Assembly: GCF_004216555.1 (NCBI RefSeq)
Contig: NZ_SGWQ01000010.1
Location: forward strand, 1 to 64,000
Source: Herbihabitans rhizosphaerae
GTDB taxonomy: Bacteria > Actinomycetota > Actinomycetes > Mycobacteriales > Pseudonocardiaceae
Direction: 5' to 3'
DNA length: 64,000 nt
A program made the translations under genes and the position numbers. Below are positions 42,845-48,998 of the stretch, piece by piece. Below the pieces are notes generated by a model that worked only from the letters and a program-made list of their open reading frames with translations, was not told the DNA's origin and searched no databases. Numbering within the stretch: position 1 is the first letter of the stretch; each line of letters begins with the position of its first letter.

Positions 42845-42846
42845 TC

Positions 42847-42941
42847 GCGAGTCCCGCGCTGTGCACCGGCGAGTTCCGCGCCCTGCACCGGCGAGTCCTG
42901 CGCTGTGCACCGGCGAGTCCCGCGCTCAGGCACCGCGAGTT
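42847..42941 (+). repeat. 22-base tandem repeat array, four units plus a partial
   Basis: Four direct units of 22 bases begin at 42847, 42869, 42891 and 42913, each starting GCGAGT(C/T)C(C/T)GCGC, followed by a partial fifth at 42935. Units differ by one to five bases. The array starts directly after the PPOX gene stop. Related units occur at 30623-30666 (in-gene), 43449-43470 (one unit) and 59734-59799 (three units, opposite strand). No spacers separate the units, so this is not a CRISPR array. Confidence 0.88.
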
Positions 42942-42948
42942 CCACCCC

Positions 42949-42975
42949 GATGGCCGTCCACAGTGGACGGCCATC
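42949..42975. terminator. 27-base perfect palindrome between convergent genes
   Basis: GATGGCCGTCCAC-A-GTGGACGGCCATC is a perfect 13-1-13 palindrome. It overlaps the last bases of the stop codon of the minus-strand remnant gene and lies downstream of the PPOX gene, so it could act as a bidirectional hairpin terminator. It lacks a T-tract. Its core is an exact copy of the iterated palindrome GTCCACAGTGGAC (42956-42968). Confidence 0.5.
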
Positions 42976-43537
42976 AGGTGCGCATCAGGTCAGCCGCACA
43001 CCAGGACAGCGGCACGATCTCCTGTCGGTCTCCCGGGATGGCGGAGCCGCCGATCAGCGTGCCGTCGGCGTTGACCGAGGAGACGGTGTAGCGGTAGTCG
43101 CCGCCGGGCAGCGGCAGTTCGACGGTCTTGCCGTCGGCGAGCAGCCACGCCTTCGTCGCGTAGTCGGTTGTCCAGGTGATCCAGCCGCGACCGTTGATCT
43201 TGACCGACAGGCTGCCCTGTGGGTCGAGCGTGTCGACTGCGCCGGTCTGCAGGTTCCACCGCGCGATTGTCGCGGTCGGCGCCGTGTCGCTCTCCACCGT
43301 TCCGGCCACCCATGGCCTGCTGATCGCGTCCGCTCTGATTCTGGCGTCAGCGGGCAGGCCGTCCGGGCGCCAGAGGTACGCGGGTCGGTCCACGGGGAGC
43401 CGGTCATCCCTCGACGTGATACCCGACGCCGTTGTGATCTGGGTGCGCGCGAATTCCGCGCTGTGCATCGGCGTGGGGGTGGCTCCTGGGTGGCACTGGG
43501 GGTGTGGCGGCGCGGTATTGTGCGGGCCGATACTCAC
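42974..43537 (-). pseudogene. C-terminal remnant of a beta-propeller-like protein
   Basis: This open frame encodes about 187 residues, of which roughly the last 150 look real (AYLWRPDGLPADARIRADAISRPWVAGTVES..ATIARWNLQTGAVDTLDPQGSLSVKINGRGWITWTT..VSSVNADGTLIGGSAIPG). The repeating W-N-L-x-T-G and S-V-N-x-D-G-T patterns resemble extended HAF/propeller blades of secreted proteins. No signal peptide or credible start exists. Upstream it runs into a 22-base repeat unit (43449-43470) and then the inverted-repeat region before the HNH gene. I read it as the 3' end of a gene whose front was lost. Confidence 0.5.
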
Positions 43538-43597
43538 AAGTCAAGGGCGCCTTCGGCGTCGCTTCGCGACTCGCTTCGCTCGCCCTGGACTTGTGAG
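43533..43597. repeat. long imperfect inverted repeat upstream of the HNH gene
   Basis: The arm at 43533-43549 (CTCACAAGTCAAGGGCG) matches the reverse complement of 43581-43597 at 16 of 17 positions. The outer flanks GGGCCGAT (43524-43531) and ATCGGCCC (43602-43609) also pair, with unpaired bases between. The loop contains further small hairpins (GCGCCTTCGGCGTC, CGCTTCGCGACTCGCTTCGC). The structure lies 110 bases before the HNH gene; with 43628-43648 it forms an unusually structured stretch of about 150 bases without a gene. Confidence 0.75.
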
Positions 43598-43627
43598 CCT
43601 CGATCGGCCCTAACCGCAGGCGCTACG

Positions 43628-43648
43628 GGCAGGCTCCGCCTGCCTTTT
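43628..43648 (+). terminator. intrinsic-terminator-like hairpin
   Basis: GGCAGGC-TCC-GCCTGCC followed by TTTT has the form of a rho-independent terminator on the plus strand. It is enclosed in a second inverted repeat, TACGGGCA (43624-43631) with TGCCCGTA (43648-43655). It could isolate the HNH gene from upstream transcription. Confidence 0.5.
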
Positions 43649-43709
43649 GCCCGTACCGCGCCGCCACCTTGCTCCCATTGTTCACCCCATAGTGGTGGAC
43701 CTTTTTCGG

Positions 43710-43715
43710 TAGAAT
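43710..43715 (+). promoter_or_regulatory. -10 element of the HNH gene
   Basis: TAGAAT matches TANNNT and ends six bases before the ATG at 43722, so the transcript is probably leaderless. A GAGG also lies close to the ATG (43717-43720) but too near to be a good ribosome site. Confidence 0.45.
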
Positions 43716-43721
43716 CGAGGT

Positions 43722-44900
43722 ATGAGGGGACAACAACTAATCGACGAGCTCCGGGCTCGCGAAACCCACATTCGACAACTCGAATACGAGCGACTTCAAC
43801 TCGTCCACGAAATCCATGAGCAAGGCATCGCCAAAGAAATGGGCGCCTACTCCACGGCATCGTTCCTGCGGGACACCGTGCAGATCACACCCGCCGACGC
43901 ACGCAGGCGAGTAGCCGACGCCAACGCGTTGTTCGGCTCCACCACGCTCACCGGGCAACCCATCGAGGCACAGCTACCCGTGGCGGCGCAAGCTCTCGCC
44001 GCTGGGGCGATCAGCCGCGACCACGTGCAGATCGTGCGCACCACCCTCGACACACTTCCCGCCGAGCACCATGCCGAGGTCGAGCAACTCCTCGTGGAGG
44101 AAGCCGAACACTTCGACCCCGTCAAACTCGGCAAGCTCGCCACCCGAACCCGCGCCCACCTGCAACCCGAACAAGTTGTCCTGGAAGAACAACAGGCCCG
44201 TAAGCGCATGGAATTCTCCATGGTCGAAGACATCGACGGCACCATCCTGCTGCGCGGACGACTCTCACCCGAATGCGCCGAAGTCCTCAAGGCAGCACTG
44301 TCACCACTGGCGAAACCCGCCGGCAAAGACGACGACCGATCCGCTACACGCAGGTGGGCCGACGCGCTCGTTGAGTTGGCGCACCGCATCCTCAACTCCG
44401 ACACCCTGCCGCAAGACGGCGGACGGCGACCGCACCTCGCCATCACGATTTCCTACGAACAACTCCGCGACCAGATCGGCCTCGGCCATGGTGACTTCGG
44501 TGCGATGATCACACCCCAAACCATTCGGCAGATCGCCTGCGACGCGGGCATCACACCCATCGTGTTGAACAGCGAAGGCCAACCACTCGATGTCGGACGC
44601 GAACAACGAACCGTCACAGCCACCATTCGCGCCGCACTCATCGCCCGCGATAAGGGCTGCTCATTTCCTGGGTGCGATCGGCCACCAGAATGGACCGACG
44701 CACACCACATCATCCACTGGATCGACGGCGGAATAACCTCGGCAGAACTCATGACCTTGCTCTGCCGATACCACCACACGATCATTCACCAACAAGACTG
44801 GGAAATCATCATGCAGAACGGGATCCCGTACTACATCCCGCCAGCGTGGGTCGATCCGCAGCGCAAGGCGATTCGCAACACGATGCACATCGCCGCGTGA
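43722..44900 (+). CDS. DUF222/HNH endonuclease-motif protein
   Basis: A 392-residue protein of the actinobacterial DUF222-HNH family. An N-terminal helical/coiled segment (ELRARETHIRQLEYERLQLVHEIHEQ) precedes the DUF222 region (about 30-300). The C-terminal HNH motif is CSFPGCDRPPEWTDAHHIIHWIDGGITSAELMTLLCRYHHTIIHQQDWEI (about 317-368), with its two CxxC-type metal cysteines and the HH/H/HH residues. These genes are multi-copy and mobile (REP13E12 in mycobacteria), and their biological role is unknown. The codon use is less GC-rich than the neighbours. A truncated copy lies at 85-300. Confidence 0.92.
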   Translation: MRGQQLIDELRARETHIRQLEYERLQLVHEIHEQGIAKEMGAYSTASFLRDTVQITPADARRRVADANALFGSTTLTGQPIEAQLPVAAQALAAGAISRDHVQIVRTTLDTLPAEHHAEVEQLLVEEAEHFDPVKLGKLATRTRAHLQPEQVVLEEQQARKRMEFSMVEDIDGTILLRGRLSPECAEVLKAALSPLAKPAGKDDDRSATRRWADALVELAHRILNSDTLPQDGGRRPHLAITISYEQLRDQIGLGHGDFGAMITPQTIRQIACDAGITPIVLNSEGQPLDVGREQRTVTATIRAALIARDKGCSFPGCDRPPEWTDAHHIIHWIDGGITSAELMTLLCRYHHTIIHQQDWEIIMQNGIPYYIPPAWVDPQRKAIRNTMHIAA

Positions 44901-45884
44901 TCAGGGTTTGAGCACGACCTTTCCGACGGTGGCGCGGCTCTCGAGGGCAGTGTGCGCGGCGGCTGCTTCGGCGAGTGGGAAGGTGCTGGCGCTCACCGGT
45001 GTGAAGCGGCCGGATGCCACTGCCGCGAGGGCATCGATTTCCAGGCCGCGCAGGCCGCCGGGGCGGTTCATGATGCGGGCGCCGACCGCCACTGAGGCCG
45101 TCATTCCCTTGGCCCACACGTCGTCCTGGGTGAAGGGCGTGGGCTCGCCGGAGGAGTAGCCGAACATGATCAGCCGGCCGCCGGGGCCGAGGAGGTCGAG
45201 TGCCGCGCGTCCTGCGGTGCCGCCGACGCTGTCGAAAACGACCGTCACGGTTCGGCCGTCCAGGGCGGTGCGCACCTGGTCGGGCCAGTCGGTCTGCGTG
45301 TAGTCGACCGCGACGTCGGCGCGGAGGGCTCGTACGCGGTCCACCTTGGACGGGCCGCCGGCGACACCGATGACCGTGGCTCCGACGTTGCGGCCCTCTT
45401 GTACCAGGAGGTTTCCGATTCCGCCGGCGGCGGCTGTCACGAGGGCGACGTCGTTTTCGGTCAGCTCGGCCAGTTCGAGCACGGCGAGCGTGGTCCGGCC
45501 GGTGCCGATCATCGCGACGGCCACGTCGTCTGCCACCTCGTCGGGTAGCTCGTGCACGTTCTCCACTTCGCGCACGGCCAGTTCCGCGTAACCTCCGCTG
45601 GCCTGGCCGAGGTGCGCGACGACGCGCTTGCCCAGCCACGACTTGTCCACTCCGTCGCCGATCTCGTCCACCACGCCGGCGACCTCGCGGCCCGGGGTCA
45701 TCGGCAGCTCGGGAAGCGGGAACGGCCCGCCGAGGTTGCCCGACCTGATCGACGTGTCGAGCAGGTGCACGCCCGCGGCCGAAACCGCGATGCGTACCTG
45801 GCCGGGACCCGCGTGCGGATCGGCGACCTCTTCGAATACCAGGTTCTCAGCGGGCCCGAAGGCGTGCTGTCGGATGGCGTGCAT
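44901..45884 (-). CDS. zinc-type alcohol dehydrogenase/quinone oxidoreductase
   Basis: A 327-residue MDR-superfamily enzyme of the quinone-oxidoreductase group. GroES-like N-terminal domain (HAFGPAENLVFEEVADPHAGPGQVRIAVSAAGVHLLDTSIRSG, PMTPGREVAGVVDEIGDGV), then the NADPH-binding fold (ALVTAAAGGIGNLLVQEGRNVGATVIGVAGGPSKVDRVRAL). No structural-zinc cysteine cluster is present. It would reduce quinones or enones with NADPH. The ATG is leaderless-type, six bases after TAGCCT, under a MerR/SoxR-like promoter (45891-45921). It abuts the convergent HNH gene and lies downstream of a MarR gene. Confidence 0.9.
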   Translation of the reverse strand: MHAIRQHAFGPAENLVFEEVADPHAGPGQVRIAVSAAGVHLLDTSIRSGNLGGPFPLPELPMTPGREVAGVVDEIGDGVDKSWLGKRVVAHLGQASGGYAELAVREVENVHELPDEVADDVAVAMIGTGRTTLAVLELAELTENDVALVTAAAGGIGNLLVQEGRNVGATVIGVAGGPSKVDRVRALRADVAVDYTQTDWPDQVRTALDGRTVTVVFDSVGGTAGRAALDLLGPGGRLIMFGYSSGEPTPFTQDDVWAKGMTASVAVGARIMNRPGGLRGLEIDALAAVASGRFTPVSASTFPLAEAAAAHTALESRATVGKVVLKP

Positions 45885-45890
45885 GACGTC

Positions 45891-45921
45891 AGGCTAAAAC
45901 CTCTAGTAATCTGGAGGTCAA
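45891..45921 (-). promoter_or_regulatory. MerR/SoxR-type promoter of the quinone oxidoreductase gene
   Basis: On the minus strand: -35 TTGACC (45916-45921), a 19-base spacer (45897-45915) and -10 TAGCCT (45891-45896). The spacer region holds the near-palindrome ACCTCCAGATTACTAGAGGT. A 19-base spacer with a palindrome between the two elements is the hallmark of promoters activated by MerR-family regulators. By hand the site matches the E. coli SoxR box (ACCTCAAGTTAACTTGAGGT) at 16 of 20 positions when read on the plus strand. No MerR-family gene is in the window. Confidence 0.7.
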
Positions 45922-45933
45922 TGGTGATCACGG

Positions 45934-46386
45934 TCACCAGGTCGGGCGCAGGTGTCCCCGTGCCGCGATCTTTGCCAGATCGTCTCGCAAGGCGCGCATT
46001 CGCTTGGCGCCCAACTGGTTCAGCCACGGCCGCACGACATCGGCCGCGGCCGCGTCGGCTGCGCGGGTGCAGGCCGACCCTTGTTCGGTGAGGACCACCA
46101 ACCGGGCTCGCGCGTCGAACGGGTGGGGTTGGCGCTCGACGTAGCCCTTTCCGACCAGTTCCTCGACGAGTTGGCTGGCGGCCTGTTTGGTCACACCGAG
46201 GTGCTCCGCGAGTTCCCCGACGGTCGCGCCGTCCGGGGCGAGTCTGGCGAACGCGAACCCGTGCGCCGGGCGCAGGTCGTCGAACCCGCGCGCCACCACT
46301 CCGGAGTGGATTCCGTCGACCAGTGTGTTCGCCGCGCCGAGGACGAGCGCGCTCAGTTCCAGCGCCTGGGTGTCTGCCGTGCTCAT
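45934..46386 (-). CDS. MarR-family transcriptional regulator
   Basis: A 150-residue winged-helix regulator: dimer helices at both ends, DNA-binding helix TVGELAEHLGVTKQAASQLVEELVGKGYVERQPHPFDARARLVVLTEQG (about 55-103) with the usual beta-wing DxRAR. MarR proteins usually repress adjacent divergent genes until a phenolic or oxidant ligand binds. It is divergent from the cupin gene across 80 bases holding a perfect palindrome (46417-46434), and 49 bases upstream of the quinone oxidoreductase start. The start ATG is the first methionine of the family-like sequence. Confidence 0.9.
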   Translation of the reverse strand: MSTADTQALELSALVLGAANTLVDGIHSGVVARGFDDLRPAHGFAFARLAPDGATVGELAEHLGVTKQAASQLVEELVGKGYVERQPHPFDARARLVVLTEQGSACTRAADAAAADVVRPWLNQLGAKRMRALRDDLAKIAARGHLRPTW

Positions 46387-46416
46387 CGAAGAAGTTTGAC
46401 ACAGGTGGGCAAGGTG

Positions 46417-46445
46417 CTTGACTATGTAGTCAAGTGGCTTGACTA
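46417..46445. promoter_or_regulatory. MarR operator between marR and cupin genes
   Basis: CTTGACTA-TG-TAGTCAAG (46417-46434) is a perfect 8-2-8 palindrome and a further half-site CTTGACTA lies at 46438-46445. On the plus strand TTGACA at 46396-46401 with GACTAT at 46420-46425 (18-base spacer) makes a weak promoter overlapped by the palindrome, so binding here would block cupin transcription and probably that of marR. Confidence 0.65.
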
Positions 46446-46466
46446 AGTATGAAGGAGTGCAACGAA

Positions 46467-46841
46467 ATGTCAGTAGTACACGCCGGTGACGCCGAGGTCC
46501 ACGAGATGCACGGCGCCACCTTCACCTCCTACGTCGCGCCGCGCACGGGCAGCGGTGAGCTGTGCGCGTGGCGGCTCGACATCAAACCCGATACCACGGG
46601 GGTGGCGCACAGCGTGACGCGCGAGGAGGTGCTCTATCTGCTCGACGGCGAACTGCGCGTCACCGTGGAGGGTGTCACTCACACGGTGATCAAGGGTGAC
46701 GCCGTGCTCGTCCCGGCGGGCGCCACGTTGCGGGTCGACAACCTCGGCCCGACCACGGCGACCGCCTGGGTCAGCACCAGCGTCGGCCTGGAGGGCGTGC
46801 TGGCCGACGGCACGCGCATCACTCCACCGTGGGTCTCCTAG
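46467..46841 (+). CDS. cupin-domain protein
   Basis: A 124-residue single-cupin beta-barrel protein (GELCAWRLDIKPDTTGVAHSVTREEVLYLLDGELRVTVEGVTHTVIKGDAVLVPAGATLRVDNLGPTTATAWV). The metal-binding motif is partly kept (H..E....G and a later G-P-G-like turn). Function could be small-molecule binding, isomerisation or dioxygenation; it cannot be settled. The ATG at 46467 is used because AAGGAG lies nine bases upstream; the ATG at 46449 is before that site. Likely controlled by the divergent MarR. Confidence 0.85.
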   Translation: MSVVHAGDAEVHEMHGATFTSYVAPRTGSGELCAWRLDIKPDTTGVAHSVTREEVLYLLDGELRVTVEGVTHTVIKGDAVLVPAGATLRVDNLGPTTATAWVSTSVGLEGVLADGTRITPPWVS

Positions 46842-46873
46842 CAACCCGCGCACGCCCGGCGCGTCCACCGGAC

Positions 46874-47596
46874 ATGGGAGTGGATAGACATCTGAATATC
46901 GACGGTCTCGTCAACGCGCGCGACCTCGGCGGCCTGCCGACCAAGGACGGGCGCACGGTGCGCAAGGGCGCCGTGGTCCGCACGGAGGCGCTGACGCGGG
47001 TCACCGACGCGGGCTGGGCCGCGCTGGTCGACCACGGCGTGCGCACCGTGATCGACCTGCGCGGGGACGACGAACTGGAGCGCAATCCGGCGATCGCGCA
47101 GAGCCCGGACCAGGTGCGCAGGCTGCACCTGCCGCTGGACGACCTCAGCGACACCGAATTCTGGGACGAGTGGCAGGCGCTCAGCGCGACTCCGCTGTAC
47201 TACCGGCCGTTCCTCAAGCGCTACCCGGCCACGGTCGCCCGGATCATCGGCGCGATCGCGGACGCGGAGCAGGGCGGCGTCCTCATCCACTGCGCCGGCG
47301 GCCGGGACCGCACCGGGCTGATCTCGGCGCTGCTGCTGGCCTTCGCCGGTGTCTCCGCCGACGACATCGCGACCGACTACCGGCTCAGCGACGAGCGGCT
47401 GGTCACGCTGTTCTCCGTGCTCGGCATCGAGGACCCGTCACAGGTGATCGCGTCCACGCTCGCCGAGCGCGGGACCAACGCGCACGCGGAGATGATGGCC
47501 ATCGTGGACTCGCTGGACGTGCCGCACTATCTCGCCGACGCGGGCCTGACCGAACCACAGCTCGCGGCGCTGCGGCACCGGCTCGTCAGCCCATAA
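46874..47596 (+). CDS. protein tyrosine/serine phosphatase (DUF phosphatase family)
   Basis: A 240-residue dual-specificity-type phosphatase. NIDGLVNARDLGGLPTKDGRTVRKGAVVRTEALTRVTDAGWAALVDHGVRTVIDLRGDDE is typical of the tyrosine-phosphatase Y family (like mycobacterial PtpB). The active-site P-loop HCAGGRDRTG has the catalytic cysteine and arginine near 140-149. It may dephosphorylate proteins or phosphoinositides. ATG 46874 is used; GTG 46880 is possible. It follows the cupin gene after 32 bases. Confidence 0.9.
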   Translation: MGVDRHLNIDGLVNARDLGGLPTKDGRTVRKGAVVRTEALTRVTDAGWAALVDHGVRTVIDLRGDDELERNPAIAQSPDQVRRLHLPLDDLSDTEFWDEWQALSATPLYYRPFLKRYPATVARIIGAIADAEQGGVLIHCAGGRDRTGLISALLLAFAGVSADDIATDYRLSDERLVTLFSVLGIEDPSQVIASTLAERGTNAHAEMMAIVDSLDVPHYLADAGLTEPQLAALRHRLVSP

Positions 47597-47878
47597 TCGG
47601 CTCGTCGAAGAACGAGTCGCCGTCCCCGGAGTCCTTGTCCGCTTGCGTTTGCGAGCCGGCCTGTCCGAAGTGGACTCCGGCTCCGGCGCGCCGAGCGCGG
47701 GGCCGGGCGGCGGCTCGGGCACGTAGCCGCTCTCGGCGAGGTCGTCGTTGAACGAGCGGGCCTGCTCGGTCGGCGGCTGCGCGCGCAGTTGGGCGGCGAG
47801 CGAGTCCATGCTGTCCAGCTCGCCGGTCACGTCGCCGGTGATCTCGTCACGCCCAGGCGGCCCTGGCTTGTTGGCCAT
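47586..47878 (-). pseudogene. small unknown gene with a probable one-base frameshift
   Basis: From the ATG at 47878 the frame encodes MANKPGPPGRDEITGDVTGELDSMDSLAAQLRAQPPTEQARSFNDDLAESGYVPEPPPGPALGAPEPES with strong GC at third positions. Near 47663-47675 the coding signal jumps to another frame giving FGQAGSQTQADKDSGDGDSFFDEPIMG and a TGA at 47586-47588. Reading on in the first frame gives arginine/threonine-rich, unlikely protein and runs 158 bases into the phosphatase gene. A missing base in this stretch is the simplest account. The protein is acidic and disordered; family not recognised. The jump lies within a GTCC-N5-GGAC motif. Confidence 0.5.
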
Positions 47879-47918
47879 CCGCTCATGGTACGCACGATGA
47901 CCCGCCCCGCATGGCGAA

Positions 47919-48998
47919 TCAGGAGAGGGCCTGCCGGTAGGCGTCCACGGTCAGCTCGGCGCACCGCCGCCAGGTGAACGAGCCGACGTGCGCCCGCCGC
48001 GAGGTGAGCGCCGCCGGGGTGGCCGGCTCGGCGAGCGCCGCCGCCAGCGCCGTGCGCAGCGCCTCCACGTCGCCGTAGGGCACCAGCGTGGCGTGCCCGC
48101 CCGAGGTCTCCCGCAGTGCCGGCACGTCCGTGCAGACCACCGGAACGTCGCAGGCCAGCGCCTCCAGCACGGGCAGCCCGAAGCCCTCGTCACGCGACGG
48201 CAACACCAGCGCCGACGCGCCAGCCACCACATTGCGCAGGTCCACGTCGGGCAGGTAGCCGGTGGCGATCACGCGATCGCCGCCCTCGTGGCCGGGACCG
48301 GCGAGCACCAGCGGCGGCAGTTCCGGGCTCGCCTCGTGCGCCTTGCGCAGCCAGTCCAGCGACTTGCGCGGGCCGGCGGCGCCGACGAACAGCAGATACT
48401 CCGACGGCACGCCGATCTTGGCGCGCAGGTCGTCGCCGGGCGGGCGCGCGGTGAACCACGCCGGGTCGACGCCCAGCGGGGTCACGGCGATCTTGTCCTC
48501 GGGCACGTTCAGCCGCTCGGCCACCCGCTCGGCGACCGCCTTGGTCGGGGTGAGCACGATGGACGCCCGCGCGGCCGAGCGCGCCACCAGCTCGGGCAAC
48601 TCGGCGTCGCCGGGCGACAGCTCCTCCGGCGCGTCGAAGAAGGCCAGGTCGTGGACGGTCAGCACACCGGCCGCGCGCATCGCCGGCGGCAGCACGAAGT
48701 TGGTGCCGTGCACGACATCGGTGAACCCGGCGAACAGCTCGATCGGCGGGAACGGCGCGCGCAGCCAGCACTTGCGCAGCAGTCGCGCGGACACCGGCAT
48801 GCCGCGCGCCGTCACGTCGTGCGGCAGCACGGTGCGCAGCTTTCGCCAGCCGCGCAACGTGAACGCCACCGCTCGAATGTCCACTGTGGACATCGAGGCG
48901 AGCTGCTCGGTCAGCGCCGAGGTGTAGCGGCCGATCCCGGTGCGCGCGCCGAGTAACGGTGTGCCGTCCACCAGAACCCGCAGTCGCCCCTTAGCCAT
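47919..48998 (-). CDS. GT4-family glycosyltransferase
   Basis: A 359-residue GT-B enzyme. N-terminal domain MAKGRLRVLVDGTPLLGARTGIGRYTSALTEQLA. C-terminal donor-binding domain with FVGAAGPRKSLDWLRKAHEA and ASALVLPSRDEGFGLPVLEALACDVPVVCTDVPALRE, the E-x7-E motif of retaining GT4 mannosyl/glucosyltransferases. It would add a sugar from a nucleotide donor, probably GDP-mannose given the nearby ManC, to an envelope glycan. It overlaps the preceding GT2-GT4 fusion gene by eight bases. Contains one exact iterated palindrome (48879-48891). Confidence 0.92.
   Translation of the reverse strand: MAKGRLRVLVDGTPLLGARTGIGRYTSALTEQLASMSTVDIRAVAFTLRGWRKLRTVLPHDVTARGMPVSARLLRKCWLRAPFPPIELFAGFTDVVHGTNFVLPPAMRAAGVLTVHDLAFFDAPEELSPGDAELPELVARSAARASIVLTPTKAVAERVAERLNVPEDKIAVTPLGVDPAWFTARPPGDDLRAKIGVPSEYLLFVGAAGPRKSLDWLRKAHEASPELPPLVLAGPGHEGGDRVIATGYLPDVDLRNVVAGASALVLPSRDEGFGLPVLEALACDVPVVCTDVPALRETSGGHATLVPYGDVEALRTALAAALAEPATPAALTSRRAHVGSFTWRRCAELTVDAYRQALS

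Noticed and set aside
42847-42941. Possible CRISPR array
   Set aside because: The 22-base units are directly adjacent with no spacers and no cas genes are present.
43722-44900. Homing endonuclease inserted in a host gene or intron
   Set aside because: It is a stand-alone DUF222 gene with its own promoter; no split host gene flanks it.
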